From NCBI GenBank assembly GCA_009917545.1, contig QZDW01000002.1, positions 124,001 through 188,000 of the forward strand: 64,000 nucleotides of DNA, given 5' to 3'. This DNA comes from a bacterium 1XD42-76 (lineage in GTDB: Bacteria > Bacillota > Clostridia > Lachnospirales > Lachnospiraceae). Below are positions 6,752 through 15,089 of this stretch, one piece after another. Made by a program: the position numbers and the translations under genes. The number at the start of each line of letters is the position of its first letter. Within the stretch, counting starts at the first letter, position 1. The notes beneath the pieces were generated by a model. The model did no database searches. It saw only the letters and a list, made by a program, of their open reading frames with translations, and was not told the DNA's origin.

Positions 6752-9658
6752 TTAGCCTGTAATCTGGGCCAGCCAGCTTGACTGGGAGTTCATCTGACTA
6801 ATCAGGGACTCCATTGTAGAGAACTGCTTGATATAACGATCCTGCTCTGTCTTAAGCTTATCTTTAAGCTGCTGGATCAGAGTCTTTTTATCCTCAATCT
6901 GTCTGTAAATCTGGTTCTTTAACAGTGATGTCGGAATCTTCTCGGAGCCGGCTTCCTCGATCAGACGACCGTAGGAACCGCCTGTCTTGGAGCCCGGGCT
7001 GCTGTTTCTGCTGGCAAATCTCGTAGCATATGGGGTGAAGGTATCCTCAACGACCTGCATCAGGCCTTTCTTTACCTCGCCGCCGCCGGTAAAGATCTTG
7101 GAAACTGACTCCGGATCCGTCTCCATCGCGCTGCGGAATGCAGATTCGTCAAAAACCAGAACTCCGCCGTCCTTGGGATTGTCTGAATAGGAAATACCGA
7201 TCTTCTTTAAATCATCATAGCTGGCGCCATTGTTCATCACCTGTGAGAAAATGGACTGGATCGACATGCTCAGTTCACGAATCGTTGAATCGTTATTGAG
7301 CAGTCCTGTCTTGGCTTTCTTCTCCCAGTTCTCGATAGACTTATCGCTCATCTCGTTCTTCTGAGCTTCTGTCAGAGGGCCATATGACTTATCGGGACGG
7401 CTCGTGACCTGAGTGTTGACCTCGGTAACGATCTCATTGAAAGCCTCGAAGAATGCCTTTACCTTCTCAACAGCCTTATCTACGTCGGCCTTGGCGCTGA
7501 AGGAAACGGATTCGGAAGTGTCGGCAACCCAGGAGTCTTTATCATTCGGGTCTGTGTATTTGCCGCCGAATGTTCCTGACACAGTTACAGTTAATCCCTC
7601 AAGATTAAAGGTATTGGAGGCGCGCTCCATCTGAACCGTCACGCCGTTACCGTAGCTGACGTCAATAACCGCATTCTTACCATCAGTCATACCAAGGTCT
7701 TTATCATACTCACCAGCATCATTCTTCATGCCAAATAAATCCTGAGCAAGCTTAGAATCCAGGCTGATCTCTCTTCCGGCGCCTGTCTCGCTCGATACCA
7801 GCATGAACTGGCCTGTCGCGCTTACGTAGGTCGCTTTTACGCCTGCATTCGAGGAATTGATCTTCGACATAATCGTACCGATGGAAGTATATTCATCAAT
7901 TCCGCCGATCGTTACGCCATTAATGACAAGTCCATCCGAGTACTTTTTATCATTAATATCAATCTTTAATGCAGACTGATCCAGCGTTCCGTTTGTATTT
8001 ACCTTATTCGACTCACCGTTTCTGATGCCCATGTTGAATAAAAGCATTACATCGTCTGTACTGACAGAGACCGTGGAATCGGCCTTCGTGGAAAATGCCA
8101 GACTCATGTCGTCTGTCAGCTCGGCCTTCACAGCGTCTTTACCAAACGCGCGGTCTAAACGGGTCTGGATGTTGGAACGCATCTGCTCCATAGCGAACGC
8201 TTCTTCTTCTGTCTGAACCTTCACCAGGTTATCATGCGTTGTCTGAACCTTCGCCTCGTATTCAGCAGCATTATTCGTCTTGAAATCTGCGAGCCGCTGA
8301 TTTACGAGTTTCTCAATCTCGTCATCAATGTCTTTATCCGGACCATCCGGACTAAGGTTGAGATCTTTTCTCACCTGTTTGATGATCTGTTCTTCGCTGG
8401 GATCCTCGATTCCCTGATCCTTTAACGCCTTTTTTGCATTCTCAATCAGCTCCGCATGCTTTTCGTTCGTATATTCCGCTTTCAGCTGTGAATCAAGGAT
8501 ATCTCCTACCGCTTTTCTGCCGTCAGCTGTGTTTAAATCATATTTATTTTCTAATTCTTGTTTGTTTGCCGTCAGCTTATCCCTGATTTCCTGCTTCTTC
8601 TTTTCCGAGATCGTCCACTGGCCGTTTCGAATCGCTTCCGCTTCCTCCTTCGTCAGGAGCGTAATATCCTTTTGTACCCCGTCATAGCTGAATTTCATAC
8701 TCTTTCCGGATAAATATTCCAGAGTATTTACATCTCTTACGACGGAGCTGCCGAAATCATTCAGATTATTATTGTAATCATCAATTGATATCTTTCCGGT
8801 ACCGCCGGTAGAGCCTTTGTATCCAAGTCCCTCCAAAGCGGACGAGTTGCTCTGAATCGCATAGCCGCCCAGCTTATTCGGAGCCTTTACATTAATTTTC
8901 ATCTGCTTTAAATTTGCATCATATTGAAATTCAATCGCATCTGAAATCTTCTCGCCATTAAAATTGACCTTTGACTCTCCCAGAGCCTTATTTAAATCTT
9001 CTGCCAGTTTTTTGTAACCTGCTTCGTCTGTTGGGAAATAGTCGATCTCTACGGTATCTCCCTTATCGTTCTTATAAGATGTTGGAAGTTCAAATACCTG
9101 AGTGGTTCCGTTCTCAAGATTGCCGTCGGCATCATAGCGCCCAAACCGCAACTGTCTCCCGCCCGCTAACAGAGACTCCTGCCATACCGTCTTGCTGAGG
9201 TTATTGAGACTCGTCTCAATCTTTCCATCCGTCCGCTCTTCTGACTTACGCACACTGGACGTGGCGAGCTGCCTGACCGCCTGAATCGAAACGCTGCCTG
9301 TAAGCTGCGACGTTCCTGTCGCGGAAACAAACTTGGTCGATGTCTCCTTGCCGATGGCAGTAATAATATTCTTGGCAAAGAAAAGCGGATCCTTCAGATT
9401 TGAGGATGAGGTATAGCTGGAATAATTGTCATATAAATCCAGGATATTATCACTGATTCCGCGGTAGATCTCCTGTTTCCACTCCAGCTTCGTGATCGCG
9501 CTTTCCTGACTGTTGATCTTTGTAGTCGTACCCAATGTCATCTGCTCGATGATGGCGTCACGGTCAATACCGGACGCCATACCGCCAAATCCTCTGAGGG
9601 CGGTATTACCCAGACTGCTTGATCCGGATACGCTTGAACTGCTTGATAAACTTGCCAC
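6752..9658 (-). CDS. fliD: Flagellar filament cap protein FliD, very long form
   Basis: FliD forms the cap at the filament tip and helps flagellin insertion; it is exported through the filament. At 968 residues it is far longer than usual (about 450-700). The N-terminal FliD domain is clear (LRGFGGMASGIDRDAIIEQM), as is the C-terminal domain with FFEAFNEIVTEVN, LKKIGISYSDNPKDGGVLVF and the final coiled coil ending SQSSWLAQITG. Between residues about 330 and 520 is a highly charged, helical insertion rich in Lys/Glu/Asp that I do not find in standard FliD. The start is GTG at 9658, with AAGGAG eight bases before it. It heads the fliD-fliS operon. Confidence 0.92.
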   Translation of the reverse strand: MASLSSSSSVSGSSSLGNTALRGFGGMASGIDRDAIIEQMTLGTTTKINSQESAITKLEWKQEIYRGISDNILDLYDNYSSYTSSSNLKDPLFFAKNIITAIGKETSTKFVSATGTSQLTGSVSIQAVRQLATSSVRKSEERTDGKIETSLNNLSKTVWQESLLAGGRQLRFGRYDADGNLENGTTQVFELPTSYKNDKGDTVEIDYFPTDEAGYKKLAEDLNKALGESKVNFNGEKISDAIEFQYDANLKQMKINVKAPNKLGGYAIQSNSSALEGLGYKGSTGGTGKISIDDYNNNLNDFGSSVVRDVNTLEYLSGKSMKFSYDGVQKDITLLTKEEAEAIRNGQWTISEKKKQEIRDKLTANKQELENKYDLNTADGRKAVGDILDSQLKAEYTNEKHAELIENAKKALKDQGIEDPSEEQIIKQVRKDLNLSPDGPDKDIDDEIEKLVNQRLADFKTNNAAEYEAKVQTTHDNLVKVQTEEEAFAMEQMRSNIQTRLDRAFGKDAVKAELTDDMSLAFSTKADSTVSVSTDDVMLLFNMGIRNGESNKVNTNGTLDQSALKIDINDKKYSDGLVINGVTIGGIDEYTSIGTIMSKINSSNAGVKATYVSATGQFMLVSSETGAGREISLDSKLAQDLFGMKNDAGEYDKDLGMTDGKNAVIDVSYGNGVTVQMERASNTFNLEGLTVTVSGTFGGKYTDPNDKDSWVADTSESVSFSAKADVDKAVEKVKAFFEAFNEIVTEVNTQVTSRPDKSYGPLTEAQKNEMSDKSIENWEKKAKTGLLNNDSTIRELSMSIQSIFSQVMNNGASYDDLKKIGISYSDNPKDGGVLVFDESAFRSAMETDPESVSKIFTGGGEVKKGLMQVVEDTFTPYATRFASRNSSPGSKTGGSYGRLIEEAGSEKIPTSLLKNQIYRQIEDKKTLIQQLKDKLKTEQDRYIKQFSTMESLISQMNSQSSWLAQITG

Positions 9659-9845
9659 TTCTTTATCTCCTTTCTTTCATGAACGCCATCCCTGCATTTC
9701 GGCCCGTGTCTGCGGGGTATGACATCCAGACCGGGAATATCCGTCATGGCCTGGATTCTTCTCCTGTCTGCGCCAAACGCAGAGAAAAAGGCCATATGGC
9801 CGCGCCGGATTTAACAAATACCTTGAAAAAATCATTATTTATCTA

Positions 9846-9884
9846 TACTTATTTATCGACATGATACCCTGTAAAAATAATATC
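9846..9884. repeat. 39-bp direct repeat, copy 1, fliD-parA gap
   Basis: The first 19 bases (TACTTATTTATCGACATGA) are identical to those at 10071; after eight variable bases both copies continue with TAAAAA-AATATC at the same spacing. On + it can be read as a promoter (TCGACA, 16 bases, TAATAT). On - it contains GTCGATAA, one base from the sigma-28 -10 element GCCGATAA, about 185 bases before fliD. Both readings are tentative. Confidence 0.6.
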
Positions 9885-9917
9885 CGCAGCGAGCATTTTT
9901 CTTAAATTTGTATTACA

Positions 9918-9989
9918 TTCCGCAAAGCGGTCCGGCAAACCGCGGCATTCTTTCGTCGTCCGGACCGGCAGGACCGCAGATGACGGAAT
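9918..9989. other. Extended imperfect hairpin in the fliD-parA gap
   Basis: ATTCCG at 9918-9923 pairs with CGGAAT at 9984-9989, and GCGGTCC at 9927-9933 pairs with GGACCGC at 9971-9977; further partial pairing lies inside. It sits between the two 39-bp repeats. The rest of the 493-base gap (9659-10151) holds no gene I can support. Whether the fold acts in RNA or DNA cannot be seen. Confidence 0.4.
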
Positions 9990-10070
9990 TAGCCTGACAG
10001 GCGCCGGAACCGGCGTATGAATGCTTCATATTCCAGCGGATTTCTCAGAAAAAAAGTTGTTTTTAATCTG

Positions 10071-10109
10071 TACTTATTTATCGACATGAGATATAATAAA
10101 AACAATATC
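10071..10109. repeat. 39-bp direct repeat, copy 2, before the ParA-like gene
   Basis: Second copy of the element at 9846. It lies about 45-80 bases before the parA-like start. A perfect TATAAT at 10092-10097 falls inside its variable part. The TCGACA/CAATAT pair (16-base spacing) seen in copy 1 is also present. A promoter for the ParA-ComFB pair probably lies here, but I cannot say which hexamers are used. Confidence 0.55.
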
Positions 10110-10151
10110 TGAGAAAATCATTCTAATAATTTTACATTTGGGGGTATCGTT

Positions 10152-10940
10152 TTGTCAATTATTATTACAGTTTCAAACCAGAAAGGCGGAGTCGGCAAGA
10201 CCACTACATCCGCGGCGATTGCCTCGGGTATTGCTCTCGCGGGCAAAAGGGTTCTGGGTATTGATCTTGACCCTCAGGGCAACCTTGGGTTCTGCCTTGG
10301 TGCGGGTATGGACAGCCGTTATACCGTCCTCGACGTCCTAAAAGGCACTGTCCCGATTCAGGACGCTTTATTTGAGAGTGAGTACGGCGATCTGCTTGTT
10401 TCTGATATTACGTTGAGCAGCAGCGGCCTGGAGAGCTTTCCGGCGGCCAATCGTGAGTATATTTTGCGAAATGCAATCGCTCCCGTGATCGACCGGTATG
10501 ATTATATTGTCATTGATACTCCGCCTGCCCTGAATCTTCTGACGGTCAATGCGTATTCTGTTTCCAATTTTCTGATTATTCCGATGGCTTCCGATATCCT
10601 GAGCCTTGTAGGCCTGGCGCAGCTTAAGGAAACGATCGAAACCGTGCGCGATACCTTCAATCCGGGACTGAATGTCCTGGGAATCCTTTTGACCCGCTTT
10701 AACGCGCGCACTCTGTTATCACGCGATGTGCTTGAAATGGCCGAGCAGCTTGCAAAGCAGATCAACTGTAAGGTTTTTGATACGAAAATCCGCTCCGGCG
10801 TGGCGGTCGCAGAAGCCCCGGCCCACGGCGAGAGCATCTTTTCCTATAATCCCCGCTCATCAGCGGTAAAGGACTATCTGGCGTTTTTAGACGAAATCGC
10901 GCCTGCTATCCATTTAAAGGAGGTAACAAATCATGCCTAA
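10152..10940 (+). CDS. ParA/MinD-family ATPase (partition or positioning type)
   Basis: A 262-residue soluble ATPase. It has the deviant Walker A motif QKGGVGKTT at residues 10-18 with the signature first lysine, the A-prime IDLDPQGN, and Walker B region DYIVIDTPPALN. ParA ATPases dimerise with ATP and pattern cargo on nucleoid or membrane (ParA, ParC, FlhG, MinD); no C-terminal amphipathic MinD-type membrane helix is obvious. The start is TTG at 10152 after GGGGGT; the next gene overlaps by 8 bases, so the two are coupled. No ParB-like gene is next to it: the partner is a ComFB-domain protein. Lying between fliD and the che end of the fla operon, in a locus that lacks flhG, suggests positioning of flagellar or chemosensory parts, an inference. 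Confidence 0.88.
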   Translation: MSIIITVSNQKGGVGKTTTSAAIASGIALAGKRVLGIDLDPQGNLGFCLGAGMDSRYTVLDVLKGTVPIQDALFESEYGDLLVSDITLSSSGLESFPAANREYILRNAIAPVIDRYDYIVIDTPPALNLLTVNAYSVSNFLIIPMASDILSLVGLAQLKETIETVRDTFNPGLNVLGILLTRFNARTLLSRDVLEMAEQLAKQINCKVFDTKIRSGVAVAEAPAHGESIFSYNPRSSAVKDYLAFLDEIAPAIHLKEVTNHA

Positions 10941-11796
10941 GAAAACGAATAAAACTTCCCATGTTATGGATCTTCTGACCAATGGCTCTTCCTCAGAGGC
11001 GAACGAGCCCTCCACGGCCGCTGCGCCCCAAAATGGCGCTTCTTCCCACGCCGCCGCTCCGAAGAAGGTGACAGTAGTAGACGAGGGCAGCATCAATGAC
11101 CGGGTATCACAGGAGATTTTAAATAAGCTTTCTGAGGAGTTAAAGGAGGAAAATCAGGCAGCAGATGTACCGGCAGCCGGCGGTCAGACAGACCAGGCAG
11201 CTAACATATCAGCAGACGGGCAGGCAGCCCAGACGGCTGACACATCAGCGGACATACAGGCTGCTCAGACGGCTGACGTATCAACGGACGGACAGGCGGT
11301 TCCGGCGACAGTACAGAATACCGATACAACGGCACAGGAGCCGCTGGCAGACGTTGCAGACGCTTTAGACAGTAATATACAGGAGCAAAGCTCCGCTTCT
11401 CAGGATGCCCCGAATGCAAACACTCCGGTGCAGACTGAATCCTCGCAGATGGATGAAGTGCCTGTGAAAGCAACGCCTCAGTCTATCATCCCCCAAAGCC
11501 AGATCAGCAGCCGCCTCCTTAATAATGAATATCATTTCGTCAATGTTATGGAGCAGCTTATTCTGCGTCAGAATATGGATAGTTATCTGGAACAGTACAA
11601 TGTCTGCAAATGTACCCGCTGCATGGCCGACGTATGTGCTCTTACATTGACGGGCCTTCCCTCCAAATATGTTGTCACCAGCAAAGATTCCCTTTCTCCG
11701 CTTCTGAGCTATTATGAGAGCAAATATAAGATTTACATGCTGACAGAGATCATCAAGGCCTGCAATAAGGTTCGTGAAAATCCGCGTCATAAATAA
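10933..11796 (+). CDS. ComFB-domain protein with a long disordered N-terminus
   Basis: 287 residues. The first about 190 are low-complexity (Ala, Gln, Asp, Ser, Thr) with an internal near-repeat of about 16 residues (SADGQAAQTADTSADIQAAQ region, residues 93-122). Residues about 200-280 are a ComFB domain: NVMEQLILRQNMDSYLEQ, then the cysteine cluster VCKCTRCMADVCALTL (Cys225, 227, 230, 235) and LPSKYVVTS. ComFB proteins are tied to late competence loci and have recently been described as cyclic-dinucleotide receptors; I know of no settled function here. The start has a perfect AAAGGAGG inside parA, and the 8-base overlap with the ATPase indicates a two-protein system. Confidence 0.8.
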   Translation: MPKKTNKTSHVMDLLTNGSSSEANEPSTAAAPQNGASSHAAAPKKVTVVDEGSINDRVSQEILNKLSEELKEENQAADVPAAGGQTDQAANISADGQAAQTADTSADIQAAQTADVSTDGQAVPATVQNTDTTAQEPLADVADALDSNIQEQSSASQDAPNANTPVQTESSQMDEVPVKATPQSIIPQSQISSRLLNNEYHFVNVMEQLILRQNMDSYLEQYNVCKCTRCMADVCALTLTGLPSKYVVTSKDSLSPLLSYYESKYKIYMLTEIIKACNKVRENPRHK

Positions 11797-11837
11797 TACT
11801 GCTGGCGCAAAAAGACCGTGAAAAAGCCATAGTTGAA

Positions 11838-11874
11838 GGGGCTGTAGTACACAAAACGCATGTACTACAGCCCC
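11838..11874. terminator. Perfect hairpin after the ParA-ComFB pair
   Basis: GGGGCTGTAGTAC and its exact reverse complement are separated by 11 bases. It lies 42 bases after the comFB stop and 77 bases after the end of the converging - strand operon (stop at 11951), so it can serve both directions. Neither side has a strong T run. The GGGGCTG end is shared with the hairpins at 4369 and 6648. Confidence 0.5.
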
Positions 11875-11950
11875 TGTAACATTGGTAATCGCTCACGGCC
11901 AGAAGCACTTCTTCTCTTTTTGGAGATTATCTCCCGATAAGTTCCATATC

Positions 11951-12964
11951 TCAGTCTCTTGGCTCCCATTTGTCAAGCTCTTCTTCACTCAGCATGAGAT
12001 CCACCTGGCTGCTTATATTCTCCTCCGTAACGGAAAGATAACCGGACAGAGGTGTATTTCCCCTTTCCTGCCGCGCAAAGGCAAGCTCACGGTCCCAGAC
12101 CTCCTTGTCTTCTTCGACTCCGTTGCGGTAATACACCGGACCACCCCATTCATCGAAATCCATTGTGAAGCTCCACACATTCTCCAGTATCGGAGTGTCG
12201 TTTGCCATCTGAAATAAACGGATATCGCCTCCGCGTTCTATTGTTTCCATCCAGATGCCCTGTTCCTGCGGATCGAAATAAAGAGCATGCTGCTGCCAGT
12301 CATCCGTCTGTTCAAATTCAGCAGCGAGCTGAAATTCTTCCTCCTCCGGATCCCACACAGAGATCTCGATCAGTCTGCCTCCTGCCGGGATAACGGTTCC
12401 ATTCTGCACAGAAGCCTCTGCAGCCGCTCCAGGCACTGTTCCTACATCTTCGGCTACAGGCGTGGCTGCGGCCCCATCAGTCACCTCTGTAAGCCACTCA
12501 GCAATCACCAGATCCCGATAACCGTCCTGGTTCAAATCTGTCAGCAGAAAATACCTTTGCGGCACAGATTCTTTGCTTTTTTTGCTATTAAGCGATTTCT
12601 TGAGCTGCGTCTTTACTGCTTTCCTGTATGTATCATAAGGAGTTACACGGCGTCCGTCCGGGCCCACATAACGGTCATCCGGTGTAAACGCATCCGACCA
12701 CATGACTCCGTCGTCCCCGAAATAGTACTCGTTGCCGCTCTCTTTATCCTTCAGCCATCCGGTTTTCATGTAACCGCTGGAATCTACATAATACTGCTTT
12801 CCATCCTCGTCAATCCATTCATCTGTTGCAGGATCACCCGCGTCGGAAACATACATCCAGCGGTTTCCTTTCTCTGAACGTTCCCAAGTATTGGCGTATG
12901 CCGGACATGGGACCAGCGCAGCAGCCACAAGCACGCATAAAGCTCCGGTAATTCGTGTCTTCAC
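11951..12964 (-). CDS. Secreted protein with cell-wall-binding repeat
   Basis: 337 residues from a GTG at 12964, chosen because GGAGG lies eight bases before it and a signal peptide follows directly (KTRITGALCVLVAAALVP, cleavage likely after AYA). A longer frame would overlap cheV and has no signal at its start. After the signal comes a choline-binding-like region, about residues 25-90, with GWLKDKESGNEYYFGDDG, typical of CW_binding_1 repeats. The rest (about residues 110-337) is an acidic domain of unknown family with YFLLTDLNQDGYRDLVIAEW, which looks like an EF-hand or VCBS-type loop. It lies 28 bases after cheV, so it is probably the last gene of the fla/che operon. Function unknown. Confidence 0.6.
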   Translation of the reverse strand: MKTRITGALCVLVAAALVPCPAYANTWERSEKGNRWMYVSDAGDPATDEWIDEDGKQYYVDSSGYMKTGWLKDKESGNEYYFGDDGVMWSDAFTPDDRYVGPDGRRVTPYDTYRKAVKTQLKKSLNSKKSKESVPQRYFLLTDLNQDGYRDLVIAEWLTEVTDGAAATPVAEDVGTVPGAAAEASVQNGTVIPAGGRLIEISVWDPEEEEFQLAAEFEQTDDWQQHALYFDPQEQGIWMETIERGGDIRLFQMANDTPILENVWSFTMDFDEWGGPVYYRNGVEEDKEVWDRELAFARQERGNTPLSGYLSVTEENISSQVDLMLSEEELDKWEPRD

Positions 12965-12992
12965 TGCCAAAACCTCCGATAGCCTGCCGGAA

Positions 12993-13934
12993 TTACTCCT
13001 GCAGGCCTTCCCTCGTCTTTTCGAAACGGTCCAAAAGTCTGTCAATCACATGAACCAGATTGCCGATCTCCGGCTTGGTGAGCTGTTCATCAGCACCCAA
13101 ATCTTCTCCCTTGATCCGCATCTGATCGTCGATCAGGGATGAGAAAATAACTACCGGCAGATGTTTCAGCCTTGGATCGTCCTTTACCAGCTTTGTCAGG
13201 CGGTGTCCATCCATCTCCGGCATCTCGATATCTGTGATAATCAGGCTTACCTTATCATAAAGATCGGAGTCGTTCTTAACAGACTTTAAATATGTCCATG
13301 CCTCCTGGCCGTTATTAAAGTTCTTGATATTGGTAAAACCAGCGCGCTGTAAAGCGTCGTCAATCATCTTCTGAAGAAGAATCGAGTCCTCAGCAATCAC
13401 AAGCGGTTTATCACAGAGCGGCCTGTCGCCCATCCTTTCCACCTCAGAAAGCTGAATTGTCGTTTCCGGCGCGATCTCTGCCACGATTTTCTCAAAATCA
13501 AGGATTGTAACAAGCTCTTTGCCGCACTGGGCAATACCAGTCGCCACGCCCTCTTCTCCATGCGTCAATGTCTTATCCGGTTTCTGGATATCCCGCCAGG
13601 AGATACGGCTGATGCCCTCAATGCTCTGAACACGGAACGCCACAGTCATCTTATTGAAATTCGTGACGATAAACAAGTCTCTGGCCTTATGCTCAAGATA
13701 ATCGTTCGTCAGATAGTAGCCCAGATCAATTACAGTAATCAGAATGTCCCTAGGCTTGAAAATCCCCTCCACTGCGGGATGTGCATGAGGCATGGCCTTT
13801 ACCTTGGCAGCCATCATGATTTCCTTTACCTTAGCCACATTGATCCCATAAAATTCACCCTGAATCTTGAACTTCATAATCTCGATCTCATTTGTTCCCG
13901 ATTCAAGAAGGATTCCGTCTTTTTCTTTCTCCAC
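12993..13934 (-). CDS. cheV: Chemotaxis coupling protein CheV
   Basis: CheV couples receptors to the CheA kinase and adapts by phosphorylation. The 313-residue protein has an N-terminal CheW domain (about residues 15-160; EIEIMKFKIQGEFYGINVAK) and a C-terminal receiver domain (about residues 170-305) with the acidic pair in VIAEDS, the phospho-acceptor Asp in IITDIEMPEMDGHR and the conserved Lys in LTKPE. The start is GTG with GGAGAGG before it. It follows cheD after 17 bases. No cheA or cheW is present in the window. Confidence 0.95.
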   Translation of the reverse strand: MEKEKDGILLESGTNEIEIMKFKIQGEFYGINVAKVKEIMMAAKVKAMPHAHPAVEGIFKPRDILITVIDLGYYLTNDYLEHKARDLFIVTNFNKMTVAFRVQSIEGISRISWRDIQKPDKTLTHGEEGVATGIAQCGKELVTILDFEKIVAEIAPETTIQLSEVERMGDRPLCDKPLVIAEDSILLQKMIDDALQRAGFTNIKNFNNGQEAWTYLKSVKNDSDLYDKVSLIITDIEMPEMDGHRLTKLVKDDPRLKHLPVVIFSSLIDDQMRIKGEDLGADEQLTKPEIGNLVHVIDRLLDRFEKTREGLQE

Positions 13935-13951
13935 TGTTTATCCTCTCCTTT

Positions 13952-14437
13952 CTAAAGATGCTTTTCCGGTTTTCCTACCGTGCGTATGATTACATCGCCG
14001 TTGGAGACATCTAAAAGCATTGTCCTGGCGTATGCTCCGCCTGTATCCTCGGCAACAATACGCAGCTTTTCTTCCATCAGTATCTTTTTTACCATCGCCG
14101 CGTTTCTCTGGCCAATGTTTCCAAAATCAGAACTCCCCTTCATTTCAAACATCTTCGCACCGCCCGCAATCTTTACGATAGTTCTGTTCTTCATCATGCC
14201 GAATGCGGTAAGCTTGCGGATCGTCTCATGGATTCCACTGTCTGCATATTTGAAAACCTTGGGATCATTTAAATCACTTCTCGAGGGAAGCATAATATGC
14301 AAAAGCGCACCTAATTTAAGGAAAGGATCATAAAAAGTAATACCAATACAGGAACCAAGAGCATATGTAATAATGCGGCTGTCTCCCCGGGTAAACTTCA
14401 TATCGCCAATTCCTACTTTTAATTCCTTATCCACCAT
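13952..14437 (-). CDS. cheD: Chemoreceptor glutamine deamidase CheD
   Basis: CheD deamidates glutamines on chemoreceptors and forms a complex with CheC that raises CheC phosphatase activity. The 161-residue protein has the catalytic Cys in TYALGSCIGITFYDP and the catalytic His in LGALLHIMLP, with the conserved KIAGGAKMF later. Its ATG overlaps the cheC stop by one base (TAATG), consistent with the CheC-CheD partnership. Confidence 0.96.
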   Translation of the reverse strand: MVDKELKVGIGDMKFTRGDSRIITYALGSCIGITFYDPFLKLGALLHIMLPSRSDLNDPKVFKYADSGIHETIRKLTAFGMMKNRTIVKIAGGAKMFEMKGSSDFGNIGQRNAAMVKKILMEEKLRIVAEDTGGAYARTMLLDVSNGDVIIRTVGKPEKHL

Positions 14438-15063
14438 TATGAAACACCTAGTTTCTCTAAAATACTGTTAAGGGACTCAATATCAGGGAGCATCAGCAAT
14501 CCGTCTGACAGCTTTTCTCCCTCCATGATAAATTCTGCGTTGATATACATGAGCTTATCCGTCTCATAGCCGTATTCCGCAATCGGCACCGTAAGGATTC
14601 CACCTAACATATTGACTGTAGAACTGGGAACCGACAGATCAATCTGCACTCCCACAAGCTGCGTAAATGCATTAACATAGGAACAGATAATAATATTACC
14701 AATCTCCTCCAGAGCGGAATAATCCATCTCATCCATATCCTCAAAGGACTCGTAATGCCTGCCGATCAGTTTCCCGAGTACCGCATTTGCCAAATCCATC
14801 TTAAAGATGAACAACATCAGACCGTTTACTTCATTTGACATTCTCACGAGCGTCGCTGCTACTAACTCCTCGATCTGGCCGATCTTATCCACAGTCTCCT
14901 CGTATCCCAGGATGTTGACTTCCGGTATACTGATGCGAATCTCCTTCTGGAGAAGCTTGGAAAGGGCCGTGGCTGCATGACTCGTACCAATACTGCTGAT
15001 TTCCTTCATTACATCCAGATCCTGAAGATTCATATCCTCATAGCTTTTTAATCTGTTGGACAT
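14437..15063 (-). CDS. cheC: CheY-P phosphatase CheC
   Basis: CheC removes phosphate from CheY-P and is stimulated by CheD. The protein has 208 residues and two related halves, each of which can carry the active-site pattern D/S-x3-E-x2-N. The second half has it intact (SALEEIGN in MDYSALEEIGNIII). The first half reads DVMKEISS, so the Asn is Ser and that site is probably weak or dead. The start has GAGG eight bases before the ATG. It sits between the rod genes and cheD. Confidence 0.93.
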   Translation of the reverse strand: MSNRLKSYEDMNLQDLDVMKEISSIGTSHAATALSKLLQKEIRISIPEVNILGYEETVDKIGQIEELVAATLVRMSNEVNGLMLFIFKMDLANAVLGKLIGRHYESFEDMDEMDYSALEEIGNIIICSYVNAFTQLVGVQIDLSVPSSTVNMLGGILTVPIAEYGYETDKLMYINAEFIMEGEKLSDGLLMLPDIESLNSILEKLGVS

Positions 15064-15089
15064 CTTATGACCTCACATTCATTTTCGGA

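Noticed and set aside
11190-11300. Repetitive sequence that could be taken for a tandem-repeat array
   Set aside because: It is the low-complexity coding repeat of the ComFB-protein N-terminus, not a CRISPR or satellite.
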